Positions 55,592-64,000 of a stretch of 64,000 bases of DNA are shown in pieces. A model generated the notes under the pieces. It ran no database searches and had not been told where the DNA came from. It saw nothing but the letters and a program-made list of their open reading frames with translations. The translations under genes were made by a program, and so were the position numbers. Each line of letters opens with the position of its first letter. Position 1 is the first letter of the stretch. The DNA lies in assembly GCA_036250195.1 (NCBI GenBank), contig JAVHZZ010000001.1:377438707-377502706 (forward strand), written 5' to 3'. The DNA is from Mixophyes australis. Taxonomy: Eukaryota > Chordata > Amphibia > Anura > Limnodynastidae.

Positions 55592-57571
55592 CCGTGTTTC
55601 ACCGATAATTAGGATAATTAGACCTACCCGAATAATAAGACCTACCCCTACTTTCCTCGTACGTTCCAAATTAAGCCCTACCCTGAAAGTAAGCCCTACC
55701 TAAATCCCCATTTTGTCCCGTCCCTGCGCTTCAATCCAATGCCCCCAGCTCCGCCCCCCGCATGAAATGGATGCCACTGTTAAACATTTAACAGTGGCAT
55801 TCAATCACAGCTGCAGTGCTCACTGTCTCCCTGTGCGTGCCAGCGCCATTTACAGCAGCACCGTGGAGGTGAGAACCAAGAGGGAGGACAGTGAAGAAAC
55901 GGTAAGTATTAAAAAGCAGGACTGAGGGGCATGATGTTGGAAAAAGCAGGACTGAGGGGGCATGATGTTGGAAAAAGCAGGACTGAGGGGCATGATGTTG
56001 GAAAAAGCAGGACTGAGGGAGCATGATGTGGGAAAAAGCAGGACTGAGGGAGCATGATGTGGGAAAAAGCAGGACTGAGGGGGCATAACAGTCATCATTT
56101 TATTTCTTATCCTGTCTGTTTTGACCCCCAGACATGAGTGCAAAAAGGAAGAGCTATACCGTTGAGCATAAGAAAGCAATTGTGGAGGACTTACAGGGCA
56201 AGAATCTTTCAGCTTTCTGTAAAGAAAAGATGTTGGATCTCTGAATGGTCCGAAAATGGCGAGCGGAGTACAATAAGCTCAGTCAACAGGTGGATGAGGA
56301 AAAAGCTAAGAAGCGTAGGTCTGGATCAGGTCGGAAACCCTTATATCCTGAGCTGGAAGACATCATTGGTGAATGGATTGCTGACAGGAGAACAAAGGCA
56401 TTGGTTGTGCGCAGGGCTGATATTCAAGCATTTGCCCTTGCAATGGCACCACAGTTCGAAATGGTCCCAGAAGGATTCAAAGCATCACAACTCTGGTTGG
56501 ACGGTTTCCTTCAGCGATATGAATTGTCTCTAAGAAGATCAACAACACTGTTTAAGCTGGAAGATGCTGAAGTTATTAAACGTGCACTTGCATTCAAGTC
56601 CTTTGTTGATGGGATCGACTTTTCTAAATACTAAACCTGCAATATGATTGCTATGGATGAAACTGCAGTGTTTATGGGTCAAGGATCTTAAACGACAGTT
56701 ATTCACAGGGGTGCCATGTCAATCTACATTCCCACCACTGGCTACGAAAGTGCACGGGTTACCTGTGTTTTGGCAATTCGTCTGGATGGAAAGAAATTCA
56801 CACCTCTACTCATCAGTACGGGCAAGAAAGATAAGATTGAACGTGTTTCAGGCATTTATGTTCTTGAAACCGGTGCACACAAGCAGTTATAAGGAAGTGG
56901 CTGGATTTAATGCTGCCATTTGTTTTGCAAGGTGACCAAAGAGGTCTGCTAGTCTGGGATTCAGCCAGCACTCACCACGCTACAGATATGAAGATCTTCC
57001 TTGCAGGGAGAAGAATAGATCAAGTAATGATTCCCGCAGTAATGACTGCCTATCTCCAGACTCTTGATATTGCAATAAACACACCATTTAAGGACCATTT
57101 GTGCGTGGAAGTCAATGACTACATTGAAAATAGAATGGAAAGAAATCAACGTGAAAACTTTGTGAAGCCCCGTCTGCAATAGATCGTGACTTAGGTGAAG
57201 AAGTCATGGGATAAAATTACTGATAGCTGTGTCGCCAATGCACTATGAGCAGGCTACCTGGACAAGACATGCTCATTTAAGGAGAGCTATATTGCTGGAC
57301 ATGACAGATTGGGTCCACTTCTTCTGCAGGAAATGGAAGTGCAAGAAATCCAGACCGGAATTCGGGGTATAGACACTTATGATGATGTTGTTGAAGAAGA
57401 TGACATGACCATTTTTAAATAAAGGTAGGTTTTTTTGTTCACACTTAGCTGTTTATTGAAATGGCTGTCAATGTTAATTAAAATAAGACCTACCCCGAAA
57501 ATAAGCCCTATACTTTTTTTTGGCCCTTCAAAAAAAAATAAGCCAGTGTCTTATTATCGGTGGAAACACGG
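55592..57571 (+). mobile_element. pogo/Tigger transposon, right copy
   Basis: TA flanks at 55590-55591 and 57572-57573, with six VNTR units (about 55913-56090). The transposase remnant spans 56144-57422. Its N-terminal part (56245-56634) stays open further than on the left, because the AAGAAGATC site has no base loss. It has its own TGA at about 57246 in the C-terminal part. Confidence 0.9.
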
Positions 57572-57629
57572 TACCACAAAGAAGAGTGTAGACTTGTGAA
57601 GACTCTCCTCTGGGACACGTTGAATGGAT

Positions 57630-59500
57630 AAATGCATTAGGTACCATGGAGAAGATAGATACAGCTGAGGTACCTAAGAGAGAAAAAGGTACTATGGAGA
57701 ATGCAGCTGGTGGGTGGTGGATGTCATTACCCTCTGAATAGGAGCCAAGAGCCACAGCAGAGGTGCCCAATGATTGGGAGACTCCAGCAGCTGCAGAGTA
57801 AGAGACTCCTTGGAAGCTGCTGTTGGTGAGAAAGATGACCACCTGGATTGGGTCCTTTGTAAGAGGACACTATCGAAAGGCTTGCAGCAGATGCAGTACC
57901 AATGCAGTACCAAAGTGCTGGTAATCAACCATTGGACTTAGTCGTCGAGAAGAAGAAGTTAGTTGTAGGACCAAAACAGAAAAAATAAGAAGTAAATGTG
58001 GAAGATTGTCTCCAATGTGCTCCTGAAGCTGTGCCTGCAGAAGATAGCACTGGAACAAAGCAACAGTAGAAGAAAAAAAGGGGATTCTTCTTACCAAATG
58101 ACCAATCAAGCACAAGTAAGTCTATGCTCTCTGCACTGCTCCCTGATATTGGTGACAGAGAATTTGAACAGATTTACTGTTAGCCAATCAATGGTCAGGA
58201 CTGTCAGTCAATCAAGGCTCACCGTTGACCATTCAAAATTCCTCCACAGTAAGAAGCAAAAAGATGCCAAAGAATGATCCTCTTCAATCAAGTGAAGGAG
58301 TCCAGCACAGACTGAAGAGGACAGAGACTCTTCAATCAAGTGAAGCCAAAGGCTGGATGGACTGTAAGCCCATAGAGAAGTTAGCTGAGCACAAGATGGA
58401 ATGGGTTATGGTGAAAAAGTGAGGAATCCCTACAAAGACAATTGATACAAGACTGTGAGGATAATTGATACACCACATGTGGAGGTCTTCTCTGGATTCC
58501 TCATTGGCCTCATTGTGAATAGGTAAGACCTGTGCCTGTTGTCTTCCAGGACCTTTTACATTTGGCAAAAATCAGCAGGATCACAATCGTCAACCTGGGG
58601 ATCATTCGGAATACAAGGGATCCAACCTAGTGATAATGATGGAGGAGGTGAACACATGCCTGTAGAGAACATCACAGCGGCAAGAAAAGGAGGAGAACAG
58701 CGATGGCAGGAGCTGAAAGAAGTGCACTGTTGGAAGTTTCAGCAGCCAGGAGACTTCCCACACCACTGTCTGAAGGTAAAAGAAATCATAGAAGAATGGT
58801 CTCCCAATGCCCTGGAATATGGAGGACATGATTGCCAGAGCCTGCTGGACTGGATTACAGGTGATCATCCATCTGGAGAAGATTTCCAGCAAGGATACCT
58901 GCATGTGCAGGAGGCAGAGAATGGGGGATGGAAGATGTCGGATACAGTCGACAACTGGTCGAAGGCCGAGGAGAAGGTAGTTTCTGAAGAAGTAGGTAGA
59001 CCTTTGAAAACCCTCCACTGTAACACACTGTATGTGTGGACATGTAAAGATTCCAGCCTGGTGGTGCCTGAGAAGATGGACGGAATAGATACACCGGAGG
59101 AGGTAGCTGCTGCAGAAGTATCTGAGAGAGATGAAGGTACTCTGGATAGTGCAGCTGATGAGTGGTGGATTTTGGCAAGAGCCACAGAAGAGGTGCCCAA
59201 TGATTGTGAAGTTCTGGCAGATGCTAATAAGGAAACCTCCTGGGTACCTGCTCTTGGCTAGGAAGATGACGGCCTGGAGAGGGTCCTGTGCGACAGGGCA
59301 TTATCTAACAGGCTTAGTCAGATGCAGTATGGATGTGCCAGTGATTTCAGCCATCAAGATTATGTTAGTTGTGTTAGTTCAGTCTGCAGCAAACACCTCC
59401 AATTGATTGAAGAGGGTAATGCTTCTTCTTTCTCACACTCAGGCGATTTCCTACTTCTTCCTGCTTATCCTGCAATGGGTTACTCAGACCAGTGAAGGAG
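57630..59500 (+). pseudogene. Unrecognised gene-like block, right copy
   Basis: The second module is better preserved than on the left: a 240-codon frame (58539-59261) without internal stops, then one TAG, then about 77 further open codons to YPAMGYSDQ. Visible blocks are WQELKEVHCWKF, LEYGGHDCQSLLDWITG, PEKMDGIDTPEE and ERVLCDRALSNRLSQMQY. It is acidic, with frequent Glu-Val and Trp pairs. I find no zinc finger, protease or polymerase motif. A GTAAGA at 58523 and a TTCCAG at 58544-58549 resemble splice sites but are only 27 nt apart, too close to bound an intron. Confidence 0.4.
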
Positions 59501-59811
59501 GTGAGGCCTATCGACATGGCGAGCTGTGAATGGCTCACTGATGCGTCAAATTCAAACGGCTGTCAGAGATTCGGGATCGGCTGGCCATCCTGGCATTAAT
59601 TGATTGATTGGCAGTGAATCTGTTTAGGTTCAGGCACAGCTCCAGCAAATTATCTAAAAACGTAACAATTTATGTAAATTGGAAAAATATGAATTTGCAT
59701 AAAAAAAAGTTTATCTGCAAAAAATAAAGTAATGGAATATACAGATTGAAGGCAAGGACAAGTCATCAGATAAACTGGCCACCAGGATCCTCAATGCGTT
59801 AAATTAATAAG

Positions 59812-60339
59812 TTAATGAAATAAATATCCATAATAAAGGGCAATCTGTTGATCCCTAATCCTCTGACTTAGGATTTGTGGCCCTCTCTTCCTGGGATATT
59901 TAGCGGCCTCTTCTCGCTCTTTCTGAGCTTTCCTTTTCAAGGTCTCTCTTTCCTTCCTCTTTTCTGGAGGAATCGCTATAGAAACCTCGAGTTCCCGAAC
60001 TATAGATAATTTTGAAATGTCCTGTATGTTAGGAGCTTTGGTGATTTTCAGCCCTGCTTGGAAAGGTTTTGTGGATAGCTGCATATTTTGAGTTGGCTTG
60101 TGCTTTATGATAGGATCTATCAATCTACCAGTGAAGTTGTCTGTTTTTTTGTTACATTCCATGTGGTTTGGGGAAGATTTTGGTTGTTTTTTTATTTGTT
60201 GAATCACAGATGGCCTTTTACCCAGTGCATGCATGCAATAAACAGACTCCTGTAGCTGAAGCCGTAAGTTGCTGCTGTGTCTTTTTGGAATTGTTCTATC
60301 AGTGGTATTAAGATCCAAATTATTCAATAAAGAGTCTGC
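59812..60339 (-). CDS. Exon-like ORF of unknown protein, right copy
   Basis: Counterpart of 17434-17961, again open throughout and again preceded on the minus strand by TTCTTTGCAG. Five substitutions separate the copies: four at codons that change three residues (Met/Ile, Arg/Gln, Leu/Tyr, the last by two changes) and one silent. That pattern does not show strong purifying selection, but the frame is intact in both. Confidence 0.45.
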   Translation of the reverse strand, partial: ADSLLNNLDLNTTDRTIPKRHSSNLRLQLQESVYCMHALGKRPSVIQQIKKQPKSSPNHMECNKKTDNFTGRLIDPIIKHKPTQNMQLSTKPFQAGLKITKAPNIQDISKLSIVRELEVSIAIPPEKRKERETLKRKAQKEREEAAKYPRKRGPQILSQRIRDQQIALYYGYLFH

Positions 60340-60570
60340 AAAGAAAAATAATGATTTAATAATATAATATTATAATACTTAAAATTGTGTTTATTATTAT
60401 TTAGCAATACTTGGACTGTTCTTAACAATAATATTTCCTTGAAATCATTCTAAAACAGAGAGGGTAAACATCAAGTTGAAACTGGACCAAATAATCAGCA
60501 AAGGAGGGGTCAGTCTCTTGCACCTTTGTATGCTTGAGAGTGATTTGTACTCATTAACGATTGACTCGGG

Positions 60571-61585
60571 TGTTATAGAAACTTGCAGCGCATCTATTGC
60601 TGAGGCAGAAGCCGGTGTGTTGCTAAGAATATTACTGGTGATGCTGGCCCTAAAAAAAGTATGTCAGCTGTGAGAGAATAGATGCAGACCCACAGAATAG
60701 TGCAGAGCCGCTTATGTCACTCACAAATTCAGAGAGATTGTGCCGGAGACGAGCCAGGTAAGTGTTCTGCTTAGGGGATCGTTTATATTTGAGGCTATAC
60801 ACTCATCTGTAACTGCTGTTTCAGGAATGCATTTTCCTTTTACAACACTGTCTCTGGTTATATCCCATACATATCATTACATTGCATGCAGTGTATGTTA
60901 TATAAGACTACTACTACACTAAACTTTGAATGCTTATTGGTTACAATCGAGGCCCATCTTAGTTGGTCCAAAATCTTTTATAATGTTAAAATGAGTGCTG
61001 GAAATTAAAAGGTGAATAATATCGGAAGTTGGCGAAACTGTTTTGTGCAAAGCTATATTTGGGAGGTAAAGGTATCTGCTTAAAAGGGATCATAGTATTG
61101 CACAGTTTGTGGGGCCAAGTGGGCTTTGCATATTTCTTTTTTACCTGCAATTATATATTGTTCTAAGTCAATTTACCATGAATTACCAGTATAATGTCAT
61201 ACTTCACTTTGAATAGAATTCGGCCTTACTAGTTTAGGAGGAGTGATTGTTTTTTTACATGGAAACTGGTATATTGATTACCCCCATCACAATGCATCAT
61301 GGCGGGTTTCTAGATGTAATCCTGGCTTCCTACTGCACGATGGTGACCTGAATTTAGAGCTTGAGTTTGAAAATGGAGAGTGGAAAGACTCTGCAATAAA
61401 GTGCAAAGTTGTTTTTTTATCAGACTAACCTCACTTTTTTAGTAAGGGGGACATTTACGTTTCCTTAGCGATCCATTATATCACAGCTTAGTAACAGTAC
61501 ACTTATAATGGCTCATGTTCTTTTATACCTAATGCCCATTTACATGTAGAAGTTGTAATACTTATTAATATTTCTATCTGCCTAG
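60571..61585 (+). repeat. R repeat, second copy, right duplication
   Basis: Counterpart of 18193-19063 plus the segment lost there. An extra T in the T run near 61415 shortens the 82-codon frame to 61 codons (61243-61428). Confidence 0.55.
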
Positions 61586-64000
61586 ATTGAGATCGTCTCT
61601 CTTACTAGTGATGGCCTGACAGAAACACGCAGCAGTGTTGTCATACATGAGGGGCCATGACACATGCTCAGACTGTATGAAACAGGACTGACTTAGTAGG
61701 ATTGCAGAGAGGAGCCCTTGGTGCATTCGGGGACCTGCCTGATGGGGATAAAGCCAGTCTAAAAGTAAATATAGCTTTCATTTTTCCATATCTCCTTCAA
61801 ATCCATCCATAAGTGACTTTTAGATTTAGATGAAATTATCAATTAAGTAAAAATATCTCACTTTGTTTGTTTATTTATTTCACAGTTTAATGGATAAACA
61901 TCTCAAAAAGAAAAACTGGTGATGTTGTGTTACAGCCTAAAACTCATTAATGAATTTGACATACAAGACTGACAAAATAATATAGTATATTTTATATATT
62001 GACTAACGTCACAATATTAGATTGCTCAAAAATATTTAATTCCCATTGATACATTTCAAGAATTCAATATGTCCCATGAAAATTTTGGAAGTAGCTTAGA
62101 TAATAATGAACAAATCTGAATACTTGGTTGTCACTTACCATCATAAGTTATGTTTATGTATTGCATTTGGTTTTAGCTTGACATAATTAATTTTACACTG
62201 TCATGAGTTATTATGCATTAGATGACAAGAAATCTTACCTGCCATGATACTGATGTAAGGTAATATGGTAAGGTAGCAATGGGTAATATCTCTCTAGTCT
62301 CTCTCAGATGAGATGTCCTCTGACCTGACCATCAACTGCCATTAGGTCAAATCAAACATAAACAAATCTGTAGCTGTTTATTTACTGCCGTCTCCATGGT
62401 TACAGTGGACACTGGTGATGTCATCACCATCATGGGCCTATCAGAAATGATTTTAAAGTGAAAATACCTAATGTGTCAGCGTGATTTATTTTGTATTTAT
62501 TTTTATATAACTGTTGTGTGAAAGGATGTTAATATGTCCTTTGTTACTGCATATTTGTATTTATTATCATATGTGTGAACTGTCATATTGTTTCCACAGT
62601 CAGGGTAAAATGAAACAGCTTTTTAGCATAGCAGGGGCGGGGTTTAATGATGCAATTAAGCTCCTACCCCCGATATTCAATGTCGTGAATATCAGCATTT
62701 TTTAGGATCCGGGAGGTTTGCCTACTTTTCCGGGAGTCCGGGAGGACTCTCCGAAATTCGGGAGCCTTCCGGAAATTCCGAGAGAGTAGGCAAGCATGAT
62801 ACAATGCTCTCCCAATTCCTATAGGTTTTAATATATTGTATTTCACTGAATACTTTATCCAAAACGTAGATCTATACCTATAATCAGAGAAGCCTGGTAC
62901 ATCCCAATAAATGTATGCACATGAAAATTATTATTTTGCTGTCCATATTCTTTATTATATGTAAGAAAAACAAGCCCATTTTATTTATGTATGTTTTTGT
63001 TCTTTAAAGAATGGTTTGTCTAAGTTAAAAACCGAACAGTTTTACATCAACAGTCTGAATGATAGATTGGATGTATTATTTAATATTCATTTAAGCTGAT
63101 GAGTTGAAGATATTCATTCCATTATACCATTATTCCATTATACTGCACACTTTTAGTAAAGTATCTTTTTTAGCAAAGTTTGTAAAGAAGAAAAAGAAAG
63201 TTGCTAGTTTGTGTCACAGTCTAACCTTAGCATTTGTGTTTGCGGAAGAGCCCACTGACTAAAGGTGACTCTGGCTATTCACAGTCATGGTAACAATCAC
63301 CAAATAGTCCCTCTTTGCCAAAGATCAGATCTAAAATACTTTTAACATCTAAATCTTGTTTCAGAATTGTTTTAAACTGTAATTGAGAATCATCATTATT
63401 AAATCCCTTATTAGATTTATACTAATTAAGTGAATTAATTAGAGTTTCCACACATCAGTGATGAACCCTCACTGCTAATGATAGCCTAATGATCTAAGTT
63501 TCGAAGTCAGAAACCATTTTATATTGATCCTGTCTACCACATCACGGTGTACATGGCTGCCTCTCTAAGGCAACAGATAGCAACAGACATCTCAACCTAT
63601 AGAGGCCAAAGCATTGAATATGGGTCCAGACTGGCCTGGCCCATCGTTGTTGTCTGGGCACTGGGCAGACTTAGAATAAAGCAATGCAAAAAATTAAATG
63701 GCTTATTAGCGGCAGCACAATATATTGGCGGTGCGCATGAATCCATAGTTATTTTATTAGTTTTGAAGTTCGTGCTCGCAATTGGCTCTTCTGCCTGTTG
63801 GAGCTGAAATTGCTACATTTTATACTAAAACATTACTGTATTCAAGTTTGACTTTTGAATGTCAACTTAAGCTGGAACAAGCTTGAACATGTAAGAACAT
63901 GTTAAACCTGTTCAAAGCATGGTCATACCTGTTCTCCTTGATCAAATTAAACTTGACATTTTTAAGTTTACCTAAAGTTTGGTCATTTATCATACATTTT
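61586..64000. other. Single-unit counterpart of the left tandem repeat and flank
   Basis: Corresponds to the remainder of unit 2 (20894-22230) and to 22231-23310. It includes the GC-rich hairpin at 62704-62797 and the 86-codon frame at 63547-63807. No gene recognised. Confidence 0.5.

Larger units (their letters stand above)
44061..64000 (+). repeat. Right copy of the large direct duplication
   Basis: This is the second copy of the 1-23310 segment. It keeps the element order of the left copy. It differs by a 1717-bp deletion in the LTR debris, by 68 bp that the left copy lacks near 49493-49560, by about 140 bp near 60976-61120 that the left copy lacks, by a different Tigger VNTR copy number (6 against 7) and by the absence of the left copy's 1.8-kb tandem duplication. 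The CR1 sequence continues upstream of 44061 without a break, so the duplication boundary probably lies further left in the copy that starts at base 1. Confidence 0.95.

Noticed and set aside
58523..58549. GTAAGA and TTCCAG as an intron in the gene-like block
   Set aside because: Only 27 nt apart, below the minimum for a vertebrate intron; at most one of the sites could be real.
1..64000. A functional gene cluster or prokaryote-type operon
   Set aside because: All recognised coding regions are transposon-derived and broken; there are no ribosome-binding-site patterns or gene-dense organisation.

Overview
This window is eukaryotic, repeat-dominated DNA, almost certainly from a large-genome amphibian (probably a frog). 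The evidence is the mix of repeat families: CR1 LINEs, Penelope-like retroelements with GIY-YIG endonuclease, a BED-finger hAT transposon, a pogo/Tigger element, Tc1, LTR retrotransposon debris, a DIRS/Ngaro-like SGNH hydrolase fragment, a tRNA-derived SINE, hAT and other MITEs, AT-rich intergenic sequence and long (TA)n tracts. There are no prokaryotic features and no confidently named host gene.

The dominant large-scale feature is a direct duplication. Bases 1-23310 match 44061-64000 in the same order and orientation, with about 1% substitutions where I counted, plus indels. The match runs off both window edges, so the true boundaries, and whether this is a longer tandem array of about 41-44 kb units, cannot be seen here. 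Each copy holds, in order: a dead CR1 LINE with two insertions in it (a 954-bp long-inverted-repeat element and a 700-bp hAT MITE); a Tc1 remnant; LTR-retrotransposon debris; a C-rich low-complexity block; a diverged repeat called R here; a minus-strand DIRS/Ngaro-like remnant split by a DNA transposon that carries ZNF143-like motifs; a Tigger element with an internal VNTR; an unrecognised gene-like block; a minus-strand exon-like ORF; and a second R copy. The left copy alone has a 1.8-kb tandem duplication (18690-22230). The right copy alone lacks 1717 bp in the LTR debris, at a 10-bp microhomology.

The unique middle (about 23.3-43.4 kb) holds a SINE, a small direct-plus-inverted triplication (26506-27423), a nearly intact 6.4-kb hAT element with a single visible late frameshift and a 161-bp higher-order minisatellite, a Penelope-like element with an inverted tail-head junction and a hammerhead-like motif in its 3' region, a second, decayed Penelope-like element broken by a solo LTR with a clean 5-bp target duplication, and the 5'-truncated start of the right-copy CR1. 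All transposon reading frames show stops or frameshifts. The best candidates for something not explained by known repeats are the gene-like block at 15240-17110 / 57630-59500, the minus-strand ORF at 17434-17961 / 59812-60339 and the R family.
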